Below, piece by piece: positions 36,492 to 45,807 of a stretch of DNA of 45,807 nt (positions are counted from its first letter, which is position 1; each line of letters begins with the position of its first letter). The notes beneath the pieces were generated by a model. It did not search any database. It was not told the DNA's origin and worked only from the letters and a program-made list of their open reading frames with translations. Source of the DNA: Bartonella sp. AU55XJBT (GTDB lineage Bacteria; Pseudomonadota; Alphaproteobacteria; Rhizobiales; Rhizobiaceae); the NCBI RefSeq assembly GCF_028618525.1, contig NZ_JAQITC010000016.1, positions 1-45,807 of the forward strand, given 5' to 3'. Made by a program: the position numbers and the translations under genes.

Positions 36492-37883
36492 GTGAGCTCT
36501 TTTGATTTTGATTTATTTGTTATTGGAAGTGGTTCTGGTGGGGTGCGTGCAGCACGGCTTGTTGGAGGTCTTGGGAAGCGTGTCGCTATAGCAGAAGAAT
36601 ATCGTATAGGGGGAACTTGTGTTATTCGTGGTTGTGTTCCCAAAAAGCTTTATGTTTATGCTTCACAATATGCAAAAGAATTTAAGAAAAGCGTTGGTTT
36701 TGGGTGGAAATATGCGGATCCAATTTTTAGCTGGGAGAAGTTGGTTGCAGCTAAAAATAAAGAAATATCAAGATTAGAAGGGCTGTATCGTCAGGGGTTA
36801 GAAAATAACAATGTGCACATTTATGAAAGCCGTGCTACTTTTATCGATGATCACACATTAGAGCTTTCTGCTACGGGTGAGCGGGTAACTGCGGAAAAGA
36901 TTTTGATTGCAACGGGGGCAAAAGTTGCACCAAATACGACCATAGAAGGCGCTGATTTTTGCTTGACGTCTAATGAAATTTTTGATCTCGATGAACTCCC
37001 GAAATCAATAGTCATTGTTGGTGGAGGGTATATTGGTGTTGAATTTGCTAATATTTTTCATGAGCTAGGTGTAAAAACAACACTTCTTCATCGTGGTGAT
37101 TTAATTCTCCGTGATTTTGATCATGATTTACGACAATTGCTCAATAATGCAATGATTGAAAAAGGGATTTCTATTCTCTATGAAGTAACAGTTTCTAAAG
37201 TGAAGGCTGCAGAAAATTATTATAGTGTCCTTTTATCAAATGGGCAAACGATCAACACGGATCAAGTTATGTTAGCCACGGGACGTATGCCCAATACAGT
37301 GGGTTTAGGGCTTGAGAGGGCAGGTATAGAAGTTAATGCGTTTGGTGGTGTTATTGTTGATAAGAAAATGACGACAAATATCCCCCATATTTGGGCTGTA
37401 GGAGATGTAACGGGTCATATTCAATTAACACCTGTTGCAATACATGATGCAATGTGTTTTGTTAAGACAGCATTTGAGAATATTCCCACAAAACCTAATT
37501 ATGACTTAATTACAACGGCTGTTTTTTCACAGCCAGAGATTGGAACGGTAGGTCTTTCAGAAGAAGAGGCGATACAGCGTTATAAGCGTCTTGAAATTTA
37601 TCGGACAGTTTTTCGTCCTATGCGGAATGTTCTTTCCGGTAGTTCAGAGAAGATGTTTATGAAGCTCATTGTTGATGGCGAAAGTCGTATTGTTATAGGC
37701 GCTCATATTTTAGGAGAAAACGCTGGTGAGATGGCACAACTTATTGGAATATCTCTCAAGGGCAAGCTGACGAAGGATATTTTTGATGAAACGATGGCGG
37801 TGCATCCAACGATGGCAGAAGAATTAGTAACGATGTATAAGCCAAGTTATATGTATGAAGATGGGAAGAAAATAGAAAATTAA
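36492..37883 (+). CDS. gor: Glutathione reductase
   Basis: FAD enzyme reducing oxidised glutathione with NADPH in the cytoplasm; 463 residues. FAD-binding GSGSGGVRAARLVGGLGKRV opens the protein. The redox-active disulfide is in GGTCVIRGCVPKKLYVYA at about residue 45. The NADPH-binding site is IVIVGGGYIGVEFANIF. The C-terminal interface motif AVHPTMAEELVTMY contains the catalytic histidine. GTG start with AGAAGGA just upstream. Followed by the DAHP synthase gene after 72 nt. Confidence 0.95.
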   Translation: MSSFDFDLFVIGSGSGGVRAARLVGGLGKRVAIAEEYRIGGTCVIRGCVPKKLYVYASQYAKEFKKSVGFGWKYADPIFSWEKLVAAKNKEISRLEGLYRQGLENNNVHIYESRATFIDDHTLELSATGERVTAEKILIATGAKVAPNTTIEGADFCLTSNEIFDLDELPKSIVIVGGGYIGVEFANIFHELGVKTTLLHRGDLILRDFDHDLRQLLNNAMIEKGISILYEVTVSKVKAAENYYSVLLSNGQTINTDQVMLATGRMPNTVGLGLERAGIEVNAFGGVIVDKKMTTNIPHIWAVGDVTGHIQLTPVAIHDAMCFVKTAFENIPTKPNYDLITTAVFSQPEIGTVGLSEEEAIQRYKRLEIYRTVFRPMRNVLSGSSEKMFMKLIVDGESRIVIGAHILGENAGEMAQLIGISLKGKLTKDIFDETMAVHPTMAEELVTMYKPSYMYEDGKKIEN

Positions 37884-37955
37884 ACAACATCCTATAGTGT
37901 GGTAAAAAGTTTTTGATATGCTAAGCTGGAAGCTTAATTTTTTAGAGAGAGTGTA

Positions 37956-39335
37956 ATGATAAAAGAATGGGCGCCTGACTCTTGGAGGAAAAGGCCAATT
38001 AAGCAAGTTCCGACTTATCCGGATAAGTCTATGTTAGAAGATGTCGAACGAAAGCTGAGAAGATATCCCCCTTTGGTTTTTGCTGGTGAAGCACGTGATT
38101 TAAAAAATGAATTAGCAGCTGTTGCGAAAGGTAGAGCTTTTTTATTACAAGGTGGTGATTGTGCTGAAAGCTTTGCAGAACATGAAGCTGATAATATACG
38201 TGATTTTTTTCGTGTATTTTTGCAAATGGCGATTGTTTTAACCTTTGGGAGTTCTAAACCCGTTGTTAAAATTGGTCGTATTGCTGGTCAATTTGCAAAG
38301 CCCCGTTCTTCTGATATCGAAAGCAAAGAGGGAGTCGAGCTTCCTTCTTATCGGGGGGATATTATTAATGGTATTGAATTTGGAGCCGATTCTCGTATTC
38401 CAGATCCGCAACGGATGTCTATGGCTTATCGCCAATCTGCGGCAACACTTAATCTGTTGCGTGCTTTTTCACAAGGCGGGTATGCTAATTTAGAAAATGT
38501 TCACACATGGATGTTGAGTTTCGTTTCTAACAGTCCACAGGGGGAACGTTATGAATTATTGGCAGAGCGTATTTCTGAAGCAATTGATTTTATGCGTTCC
38601 ATAGGGATTACATCCAAAACGCATTCTTCATTGCGTGAGACATCTTTTTATACCAGTCATGAAGCACTTTTGCTTGGTTATGAGGAGGCTTTGACTCGGA
38701 TTGATTCAACTTCAGGAAATTGGTACGCAACATCTGGCCATATGTTATGGATTGGTGACCGCACACGTCAAATTGATCATGCTCACGTTGAATATTGTCG
38801 CGGCATTAAAAATCCTATAGGATTAAAGTGTGGTCCTTCCATGGAGTCTGATGAGCTTCTAAAATTAATTGATATTTTAAATCCTGAAAATGAACTGGGG
38901 CGGCTTACTCTCATTACGCGCTTTGGTTATGATAAGGTTGAAAGTTATCTACCTAAACTCATCCGTGCCGTTGAACGCGAGAAGCGTGAGGTTATATGGT
39001 CATGTGATCCAATGCATGGCAATACAATTACTGCCAATCGTTATAAGACGCGTCCCTTTGATTATGTTCTAAAAGAAGTAGAGAGTTTTTTTGCAGTGCA
39101 TCGTGGAGAGGGAACCTATCCAGGAGGTATTCATATTGAGATGACAGGTCGTGATGTAACGGAATGTACGGGTGGAGCACATGCTATTTCTGTCGATGAC
39201 TTATCTGATCGTTATCATACGCAATGTGATCCACGATTAAATGCAGATCAAGCGTTAGAATTAGCTTTTCTTGTTGCTGAACTTCTTAAAAAAAATCGTG
39301 CGACTGACCCGTTAGCACTTGTTGCTGAAAGATAA
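37956..39335 (+). CDS. 3-Deoxy-7-phosphoheptulonate synthase, class II
   Basis: DAHP synthase, the first enzyme of the shikimate pathway, condensing erythrose 4-phosphate and phosphoenolpyruvate; 459 residues. The class II (plant-like/AroAII) signature is clear: [72 protein letters not shown] and [19 protein letters not shown]. Cys, His, Glu and Asp metal ligands are retained. GAGAGAG lies before the ATG. No other aromatic-pathway gene is nearby. Confidence 0.95.
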   Translation: MIKEWAPDSWRKRPIKQVPTYPDKSMLEDVERKLRRYPPLVFAGEARDLKNELAAVAKGRAFLLQGGDCAESFAEHEADNIRDFFRVFLQMAIVLTFGSSKPVVKIGRIAGQFAKPRSSDIESKEGVELPSYRGDIINGIEFGADSRIPDPQRMSMAYRQSAATLNLLRAFSQGGYANLENVHTWMLSFVSNSPQGERYELLAERISEAIDFMRSIGITSKTHSSLRETSFYTSHEALLLGYEEALTRIDSTSGNWYATSGHMLWIGDRTRQIDHAHVEYCRGIKNPIGLKCGPSMESDELLKLIDILNPENELGRLTLITRFGYDKVESYLPKLIRAVEREKREVIWSCDPMHGNTITANRYKTRPFDYVLKEVESFFAVHRGEGTYPGGIHIEMTGRDVTECTGGAHAISVDDLSDRYHTQCDPRLNADQALELAFLVAELLKKNRATDPLALVAER

Positions 39336-39460
39336 ACAAAAACTTGTCTGACATTTTTTATTTTAGACTATTATGGACGAAAAGAAGTTTTAAAAAGTAA
39401 TATTTTCAATGGTGAAGAATAAAATTTGGTTGCCAAACTGATGAAGTGATACAAAGGCTT

Positions 39461-41122
39461 ATGAAAAATGATTTTCGGGTAGCAATTGCCCAATTAAATC
39501 CTATTGTCGGTGATATTGAGGGGAATTTTTCTCTAGCTGTCATGGCACATCAAAAGGCTAAAGAAGAGGGGGCTGATCTTGTTTTATTCACAGAACTTTT
39601 TATAAGCGCTTATCCGCCGGAAGATCTTATTTTAAAACCTGTTTTTACAAAAACATGTGAAGAGGCTATTGAGAAATTAGCAAAAAAAACTGTAAGCGGA
39701 CCAGGAATTGTCATTGGTCTTCCTTTAAGGCGTAATGGCAATATTTACAATGGCGTCATGCTCCTTGATGAAGGGCGAGTCATCGCGGAAAGCTTTAAGT
39801 TTGATTTACCTAATTATGCTGAGTTTGATGAAAAGCGTCTATTTTCTTCCGGACCACGTCCTGAACCTATTGTTTATCATGGGATAAAATTGGGAATAGT
39901 GATTTGTGAAGATATTTGGAATGATTCCTCTTTGTGTGTAGAACTTGGCAATAAAGGGGCTGAAATGATTCTGGTCCTTAACGGATCTCCTTACTATCGT
40001 AATAAAACCTTGAAACGTATAGACGTTGTTCATACGCAAGCACTTCAATCTGGAGTGCCAATTATCTATGCTAATCAAGTTGGTGGTCAAGATGAGCTGG
40101 TTTTTGATGGGGGATCTTTTGCCTTGAATGGTCAAGGTCAAAAGGTGTTTCAAATGAAACACTTTGACAGTCATCTTGCTTTGAGCCATTGGCAACGAAC
40201 AACGAGCGGATGGCACTGTGCTTCAGGTCCTAATGAAAGTCTTCTCAATGGATTAGCCGCTGATTATCAAGCTTGTGTTTTGGGTTTGAGAGATTACGTC
40301 AATAAAAATCGCTTTAAAGATGTTATTCTTGGTCTTTCAGGAGGAATTGATTCAGCTCTTTGTACGACAATGGCAGTGGATGCTCTTGGAGCTGAGAGGG
40401 TCCGCACCCTTATGATGCCTTATCATTATACTTCACAAGGATCATTGAACGATGCCGAAAAATGTGCCAATCTTTTGGGATGTTACTATAAAATCATACC
40501 GATTGAGCAAGCTGTTGAGGCTTTTTTGAATATAGTATCGCCTCTTTTTTTAGGTTTACCCTCTGATGTGACGGAAGAAAATCTTCAAAGTCGTATACGC
40601 GGTACACTTTTAATGGCTCTTTCAAATAAATTTGGCTCAATGGTGGTAACGACAGGCAATAAGTCAGAAATGGCTGTGGGGTATGCAACATTATATGGTG
40701 ATATGAATGGAGGTTTTAATCCTCTTAAAGATATTTATAAAATGCAAGTTTATGCATTAGCTGAGTGGCGCAATAAAAATCACTTGCATCATTTAAAGGG
40801 ACCAGAAGGAATTGTCATACCACCCAATATTATAGAAAAAGCACCTTCTGCAGAGCTGCGGGAAAATCAAAGAGATGAAGATTCTCTTCCTCCTTATCCT
40901 ATTCTAGATGATATCTTGCAATCTCTTGTAGAAAATGACATGAGTGTTTATGATGTTGTTCAACGTGGGCATGTACGAGAAACTGTTGAGAAAATTGAAC
41001 AGCTTCTTTATGGTGCTGAATATAAAAGGCGACAATCTGCACCCGGTGTAAAAATCAGTTACAAGAATTTCGGACGCGATCGTCGTTATCCCATTGTCAA
41101 TCATTTTCGCGATAAAAATTGA
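39461..41122 (+). CDS. nadE: Glutamine-dependent NAD+ synthetase
   Basis: Two-domain enzyme making NAD+ from deamido-NAD+ with glutamine as ammonia source; about 553 residues. The N-terminal nitrilase-type glutaminase (about 1-260) has [19 protein letters not shown] (catalytic Glu), [13 protein letters not shown] (Lys region) and [11 protein letters not shown] (catalytic Cys). The C-terminal synthetase carries the PP-loop [20 protein letters not shown] and [20 protein letters not shown]. The ATG at 39461 with AAAGG upstream is preferred; a GTG at 39446 would add five residues. Followed after 10 nt by the second gltX, so probably co-transcribed. Confidence 0.95.
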   Translation: MKNDFRVAIAQLNPIVGDIEGNFSLAVMAHQKAKEEGADLVLFTELFISAYPPEDLILKPVFTKTCEEAIEKLAKKTVSGPGIVIGLPLRRNGNIYNGVMLLDEGRVIAESFKFDLPNYAEFDEKRLFSSGPRPEPIVYHGIKLGIVICEDIWNDSSLCVELGNKGAEMILVLNGSPYYRNKTLKRIDVVHTQALQSGVPIIYANQVGGQDELVFDGGSFALNGQGQKVFQMKHFDSHLALSHWQRTTSGWHCASGPNESLLNGLAADYQACVLGLRDYVNKNRFKDVILGLSGGIDSALCTTMAVDALGAERVRTLMMPYHYTSQGSLNDAEKCANLLGCYYKIIPIEQAVEAFLNIVSPLFLGLPSDVTEENLQSRIRGTLLMALSNKFGSMVVTTGNKSEMAVGYATLYGDMNGGFNPLKDIYKMQVYALAEWRNKNHLHHLKGPEGIVIPPNIIEKAPSAELRENQRDEDSLPPYPILDDILQSLVENDMSVYDVVQRGHVRETVEKIEQLLYGAEYKRRQSAPGVKISYKNFGRDRRYPIVNHFRDKN

Positions 41123-41132
41123 GTATTCTTTT

Positions 41133-42506
41133 ATGGTTAAAGTTCGTTTTGCTCCTTCTCCAACAGGTTATATTCATATTGGCAATATCCGTATTGCGCT
41201 TTTCAATTGGCTTTATGCGCAAGCGCATAAGGGGGAATTTATTTTGCGCTATGATGATACAGATATTGAGCGTTCTAAACAGGAATATATCGATGCTATT
41301 GCTATTGATCTTGAATGGCTTAGCATTCAACCAGATGCAATTTATTACCAATCTAAACGATTTAATCGATATGATGAAGTGGCAGAAATCCTCAAACAAC
41401 GTGGTTTACTTTATCCCTGTTATGAAACAGCAGAAGAATTAGAGCGACGTCGTAAAATAAAGCTTTCACGCAAGCTGCCTCCCATTTATGACCGTGCAGC
41501 ATTGAAGTTGACAGCAGAAGAGAAAAAAAACTTTGAATCACAAGGGCGTAAACCCCATTGGCGTTTTCTTCTTCCTAATTTTGAAAATAATCCTTTGCAA
41601 ACAAAGCGAACAGAAGTTTGCTGGAATGATGCCGTAAAGGGAAAGCAAACGATTGATTTGGCTTCTCTTTCAGATCCTGTTCTTATTCGTGAAGATGGAA
41701 CCTATCTTTATACATTACCGTCTGTTGTGGATGATGTCGATATGGCTATTACACATATTATTCGTGGCGATGATCATATTACAAATACAGGTGCTCAGAT
41801 TGCTCTTTTTAAAGCTCTGGGTGCGGAATTACCGGTTTTTGGTCATATCAATTTATTGGCGACAGTTTTAGGAAAAGGACTTTCAAAACGTAACAATGAT
41901 CTTTCTATTCGTTCTCTACGAGAAGAAGGATTTGAATCGATAGCTGTCCAGTGTCTTGCTGTTTTGATTGGAACATCACAAAATGTGCATCCCTATCCCA
42001 ATCAAGCAGCGCTTTTAGAACATTTCAATTTACAAGATACATCAAAATCAGTTGCAAAATTTGATATTGCTGATCTTTATACTTTGAATAGTCATCTTGT
42101 TCATGAACTAAATTATGAGGACGTTAAAACGCACCTTCAAAATCTTTCTATTGAAGGAGAAAAGGTGGAATATTTCTGGAATGCAATAAGAAGCAATATT
42201 AATAAAGTCAATGATGCTGTCTTGTGGTGGAAAATTATTCATGATGAAAAGAGTTTTGATACCGTGGCACCAGAGGACCGTGCTTTCGTGCAGCAGTCAC
42301 TCAATTTCTTGCCTGAAGGTGTGTTGAAGGATGAAAGTTGGCAAGTCTGGACAACAGTATTAAAAGAAAAAACGGGGCGGAAAGGAAAGTCTTTATTTAT
42401 GCCATTACGTCAAGCACTTACGGGCATGGATCATGGACCTGAAATGGGAAAGCTTTTACAACTTTTAGGGCGCGAAAAGGTAATAGGAAGACTCTCTAGG
42501 AAATAA
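41133..42506 (+). CDS. Glutamyl-tRNA synthetase, copy 2
   Basis: Second GluRS-type enzyme, about 457 residues. The HIGH motif lies in [20 protein letters not shown], followed by [34 protein letters not shown] is intact. The KMSKS loop reads [16 protein letters not shown], where copy 1 has [11 protein letters not shown], so the first position differs but the second lysine is kept. Many alphaproteobacteria have two such enzymes with different tRNA preference (tRNA-Glu versus tRNA-Gln mischarging). Which is which cannot be told here. The ATG at 41133 lies 10 nt after nadE; the open frame begins earlier, inside nadE. Confidence 0.93.
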   Translation: MVKVRFAPSPTGYIHIGNIRIALFNWLYAQAHKGEFILRYDDTDIERSKQEYIDAIAIDLEWLSIQPDAIYYQSKRFNRYDEVAEILKQRGLLYPCYETAEELERRRKIKLSRKLPPIYDRAALKLTAEEKKNFESQGRKPHWRFLLPNFENNPLQTKRTEVCWNDAVKGKQTIDLASLSDPVLIREDGTYLYTLPSVVDDVDMAITHIIRGDDHITNTGAQIALFKALGAELPVFGHINLLATVLGKGLSKRNNDLSIRSLREEGFESIAVQCLAVLIGTSQNVHPYPNQAALLEHFNLQDTSKSVAKFDIADLYTLNSHLVHELNYEDVKTHLQNLSIEGEKVEYFWNAIRSNINKVNDAVLWWKIIHDEKSFDTVAPEDRAFVQQSLNFLPEGVLKDESWQVWTTVLKEKTGRKGKSLFMPLRQALTGMDHGPEMGKLLQLLGREKVIGRLSRK

Positions 42507-42562
42507 GAGAAATTTTTTAAAAGCATTTTTTATTTATTTTACGCAGAGAATGAAACGCAGGG

Positions 42563-43966
42563 TTATCTACGCGTTTTTATGAGCATGAATGCTGGAATAT
42601 CGTCACCAAATCCAAGGGGCGCGTAATTCCTATTTTTTTGTGAGTGTTGTTGCTCGGATAGATTTTCTTTACGCTTTACATTTTTGATATAATCTATTTT
42701 ATTCTCTTTTACAGTTTTTTTAGGGGGGAAAAGAGAGTCTTTAGCGGTAGTTTTTTTTGATGATTGTGAAGATTTTTTCTTTACAACAATATCTTCTGCC
42801 TGATCATCGGTTATTAAAGTCGAGAGATCTCCATTGAGCCATTCAATTTTTTCATTGCTTATTTCTTCAATGGCGTCGATATATTTTTGATCATCTTTCG
42901 TGACGATTGTAAAAGCTTTTCCACGACGGTTTGCACGTCCTGTACGACCAATTCGATGGATGTAGTCTTCAGCATGTGTAGGAACATCATAATTAAATAC
43001 ATGACTTACCGCTGGGATATCAAGTCCACGGGCTGCAACATCAGAAGCAACCAGAAGCGTAAGTTTATTATTTTTAAAATCGGCTAGGGTATTCATGCGT
43101 GAATATTGGTCCATATCTCCATGAAGTGCACCTACATTAAAGTTATGTTTGATGAGCGATCTAAAAAGTTCAGAGATATCTCTCTTTCGATTACAGAAAA
43201 TAATAGCATTTTGAAGCTTAGAACCTTCATTTTGGATAAGCTCTCGTAAAACTGCTCTTTTATCCCATGATTTATTTCCAGACTTGACAAGCCTTTGTGT
43301 AATTGTAGTCGCTGTTGAGGATGCTTTTGTCACTTCAACGGATACAGGGGAATGTAAAAATTGTTTTGTTAACTTTGTAATTTCTGGCGCCATTGTTGCA
43401 GAAAAGAACAAAGTTTGACGTGTGAAAGGGGTTAGTTTACAGATACGTTCAATATCAGGAATAAAGCCCATATCTAACATGCGATCAGCTTCATCAATAA
43501 CAAGGATTTCAACGCCCATCAGGAGTAATTTACCACGCTCGAAATGATCAAGAAGACGCCCTGGCGTTGCGATAAGAACATCCGCTCCCCGTTCCAGTTT
43601 ACGATCTTGGTGTTCAAAAGAAACTCCACCAATCAAAAGAGCAACATTTAAACGATGATTTATGCCGTATTTATCGAAATTTTCTTCAACTTGAGCTGCG
43701 ATTTCCCGTGTTGGTTCTAGGATGAGTGTACGGGGCATTCGTGCTCTTGCACGACCTTTTTCAAGGAGAGTGAGCATAGGTAATACGAAAGAGGCGGTTT
43801 TACCCGTTCCTGTTTGAGCGATTCCTAGAACGTCTTTTCTTTGAAGGACATGAGGAATTGTTTCACTTTGAATAGGGGTTGGAACTGTATATCCTGCTGA
43901 CTTTACTGCATTAATAACCTTTGCGGAAAGGCCTAAATCATCAAAACTATTCAAAGATGGTATCAT
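42563..43966 (-). CDS. DEAD-box RNA helicase (RhlE-like)
   Basis: ATP-dependent RNA helicase of 467 residues. Q motif at the N-terminus (FDDLGLSAKVINAVKSAGYT then PTPIQSETIP), Walker A AQTGTGKTASFVLPML, PTREIAAQVEENF, motif II VIDEADRMLDMGFIPDIERI, motif III SATM, and motifs IV-VI ending HRIGRTGRANRRGKAF. After the core (about residue 370) there is a lysine/serine-rich basic tail of about 95 residues, as in RhlE-type helicases that act in ribosome assembly or RNA turnover. Convergent with gltX copy 2. Confidence 0.92.
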   Translation of the reverse strand: MIPSLNSFDDLGLSAKVINAVKSAGYTVPTPIQSETIPHVLQRKDVLGIAQTGTGKTASFVLPMLTLLEKGRARARMPRTLILEPTREIAAQVEENFDKYGINHRLNVALLIGGVSFEHQDRKLERGADVLIATPGRLLDHFERGKLLLMGVEILVIDEADRMLDMGFIPDIERICKLTPFTRQTLFFSATMAPEITKLTKQFLHSPVSVEVTKASSTATTITQRLVKSGNKSWDKRAVLRELIQNEGSKLQNAIIFCNRKRDISELFRSLIKHNFNVGALHGDMDQYSRMNTLADFKNNKLTLLVASDVAARGLDIPAVSHVFNYDVPTHAEDYIHRIGRTGRANRRGKAFTIVTKDDQKYIDAIEEISNEKIEWLNGDLSTLITDDQAEDIVVKKKSSQSSKKTTAKDSLFPPKKTVKENKIDYIKNVKRKENLSEQQHSQKNRNYAPLGFGDDIPAFMLIKTRR

Positions 43967-44111
43967 TTTTTTATCAATTGCTCTGTGCTTTTAACTTCGC
44001 TATCTCAATAATAAGTACAACCAATACTCTCTACTCTTAAAGAGTATTAAGATGCTTTCAAAAAAAGCCAACTATAACAATCATATACATATAAAGCGCA
44101 TAATACAATCA

Positions 44112-44885
44112 TTAATAGCGAAATTGTTCTGATAAAATGCGTTCATCCCATGAATGACTCGAGTCAAAAAGGATTGAAGCTGTTACTTCTGTTGCCATTG
44201 AAATAGTTACTGAATGGACAGATTTAACCTCAACATTATCTGCAGCAGCATTGACAGGGCGTTTGTCAGGTTCGAGCATATCAAAATGCACCGTTACGGT
44301 GTTGGGGAGTAATGCACCATGCCAACGCCTTGGGCGAAAAGGGCTAACAGGGGTGAGGGCCATGAGGGGGGCCATAAGGGGGAGAATAGGTCCTTGTGCT
44401 GATAAATTATAGGCTGTTGATCCTGCGGGTGTCGCGACGAGGATACCATCACAACTTAATTGTTCCATGCGTATGTCGTTATCAATGGTGATACGAATTT
44501 TTGCTGCTTGATAAGATTGCCGAAAAAGAGATACTTCATTAATTGCAAGTGCCTCGATAGATTCTTGATATTCAGCTTTTGCAATCATGCGTAAGGGATG
44601 AATTTCTTTTTTATGGGCGACAGCAATACGATTGGGCAATTTTTGTTCATGAAATTCATTCATAAGAAATCCTACAGAACCTTGATTCATACCGTAAATG
44701 GGTTTTCCAGTGTTCATAACATCTCGTACGGTTTGTAACATTGTTCCATCACCACCGATTGCAACAACAATATCAGTTTCTTCCAGAGACGAATGACCGT
44801 AGACGGAAATTAATTTCTGGGTAGCTTTAATAGCTTCCTCAGTTTCTGCGGAAATAAAATGAAAGCGACTTGGTAATGTAGTCAT
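44112..44885 (-). CDS. nadK: NAD kinase
   Basis: Phosphorylates NAD+ to NADP+; 257 residues, the shorter bacterial form. The diagnostic DIVVAIGGDGTMLQTVRDVM with GGDG is followed by IYGMNQGSVGFLMNEF, LAINEVSLFRQSYQAAKI and LSCDGILVATPAGSTAYNLS AQGPILP. AGGAT precedes the ATG at suitable spacing. Located 145 nt upstream of the helicase gene on the same strand. With nadE nearby it supplies the NAD(P) pool, though the two genes are not in one operon. Confidence 0.96.
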   Translation of the reverse strand: MTTLPSRFHFISAETEEAIKATQKLISVYGHSSLEETDIVVAIGGDGTMLQTVRDVMNTGKPIYGMNQGSVGFLMNEFHEQKLPNRIAVAHKKEIHPLRMIAKAEYQESIEALAINEVSLFRQSYQAAKIRITIDNDIRMEQLSCDGILVATPAGSTAYNLSAQGPILPLMAPLMALTPVSPFRPRRWHGALLPNTVTVHFDMLEPDKRPVNAAADNVEVKSVHSVTISMATEVTASILFDSSHSWDERILSEQFRY

Positions 44886-45116
44886 TTAAGAATTATCCTG
44901 ATACTTATAATTTATCTTGTAACTTATTTTTTGAGAGTCTTGAAGACAAAAAGAGAAGCTATTTCAATATAAAGTATCATTGTAGAAAAGAAAGAAGATT
45001 GCGTTGTTAGATAAATTGCAAATAAGTAATTTTTTTATTAGAACGATCATTTAAACATTGAAGCTGAGCGTATGATTAGTTAAAAGATCACAACTGATTT
45101 TGATAATCCGTGTGAA

Positions 45117-45193
<77 letters not shown>

Positions 45194-45587
45194 AATGTCT
45201 CAATTTAACATTATCCTTAATCACAATTTTCCTCATTCCCTAAATGAGAAGAAAGTTTTATGAAAATGTCATTTGAGTTATTTATTAAGTTGTATGGCGA
45301 ATAAGCAAAAGATTTTAAGAGAAGTAAAATTTACGGCTTATAATCTTTTGGTTAGGCATTTTGAATATCGAGATAAAAAGCAAGATTAATATGCTTTTAA
45401 TTTAATTATGAACATATACAATATGAAAATACCTTGAATTCGATATGTTATTATAATCGCTAAGATAGATGGATCTGCTTTTATTCTTAGAGCTAAAGGC
45501 TACTATAATGAGATAGGATGCGGATGAGGAATATAACCAGTTAAAGAAATAAATTAAGTAATGGGCGAAATAGTCGTCCAGATTTGA
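45194..45587. other. AT-rich spacer between tRNA-Arg and the phage fragment
   Basis: No gene recognised. GATTTGAA-TACT-TTCAAATC (45581-45600) is an 8-bp perfect inverted repeat exactly where base composition changes to the GC-richer phage-like fragment. Confidence 0.4.
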
Positions 45588-45803
45588 ATACTTTCAAATC
45601 AGCCCATACCACAATTTGCGGGGGCTGGTCGTGCCAATGCGCCTCTCACAGAAGCAAAAGACAAAGACCGCTCCTCTATCACGCACAATCAAAATGTCAC
45701 GGTGCATGTCAATGGCGCGCGTGATCCCATGGCGACTGGATATGCGGTTCGCCATGCATTGCAACGGGCAGGGGCTAATGCCTTGCATGGTGGAACAGAA
45801 TGA
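45588..45803 (+). pseudogene. C-terminal fragment resembling a phage tail tape-measure protein
   Basis: A 71-codon open stretch without a start codon of its own begins after a TGA at 45585 and stops at 45801-45803. Its C-terminal half reads NVTVHVNGARDPMATGYAVR then HALQRAGANALHGGTE, which resembles the conserved end of phage tape-measure and related tail proteins (VxVxGAxDPxATGxAV). The fragment is clearly richer in GC than the flanking DNA. It is a truncated remnant of a prophage tail module, or the edge of a prophage continuing past the window. Family assignment is by recognition of this short motif, so moderately sure. Confidence 0.6.
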
Positions 45804-45807
45804 GGGC

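Noticed and set aside
43967..44111. Inverted repeat AATACTCT/AGAGTATT between the helicase and nadK genes as a terminator
   Set aside because: AT-rich 8-bp stem with a long loop and no T-run on the minus strand; too weak to call.

Overview
This is an AT-rich alphaproteobacterial chromosome segment, almost certainly from Bartonella. The citrate synthase gene carries the binding site of the standard Bartonella gltA typing primer BhCS.1137n and, with one mismatch, that of BhCS.781p. Gene content also fits the Brucella/Bartonella group: an EipB-like DUF1849 protein, an rpsB-tsf-pyrH-frr-(uppS)-cdsA-rseP-bamA-lpxD-fabZ-lpxA-lpxI-lpxB cluster, two glutamyl-tRNA synthetases and P4-like phage integrase debris.

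Layout. 1-1.3 kb is accessory: the tail of an unknown membrane ORF, a RelB/DinJ-type antitoxin beside a frameshifted YafQ-like toxin, and an XRE regulator. sdaA (serine deaminase) follows, then about 1.3 kb of decayed DNA in which a P4-type tyrosine integrase can still be read through many stops. 4.3-10.9 kb holds a small unknown gene, a D,D-carboxypeptidase with a SPOR domain, clpS-clpA, a HIT protein, a RidA-family protein and an EipB-like envelope protein. 11.1-24.2 kb is a long forward cluster for translation, UMP kinase, phospholipid synthesis, outer-membrane assembly and lipid A synthesis. The uppS gene expected between frr and cdsA is present only as a heavily mutated relic. 24.2-28.5 kb (minus strand) is a polar amino-acid ABC transporter with two tandem substrate-binding proteins. 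29.2-32.2 kb holds gltA and gltX (minus strand). 32.3-42.5 kb (plus strand) holds comEC, rpiA, a DUF2059 protein, gor, class II DAHP synthase, nadE and a second gltX. 42.6-44.9 kb has a DEAD-box helicase and NAD kinase (minus strand). The window ends with tRNA-Arg(CCG) and a GC-richer fragment resembling the C-terminus of a phage tape-measure protein.

How it fits together. The core is vertically inherited housekeeping DNA dominated by envelope biogenesis. BamA assembles outer-membrane proteins, LpxD/FabZ/LpxA/LpxI/LpxB make lipid A precursors, RseP cleaves membrane-bound substrates, CdsA makes CDP-diacylglycerol, and the carboxypeptidase and EipB-like protein act in the periplasm. Mobile-element traces lie at both ends.

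I found no convincing new multi-gene system. The most unusual observations are the decayed uppS inside an otherwise intact essential cluster, the integrase fossil, the toxin-inactivated TA locus with an operator-like palindrome, the tandem binding-protein duplication, and a 24-bp tandem repeat of a perfect palindrome at the start of clpS. All calls come from reading the sequence; no database search was run.
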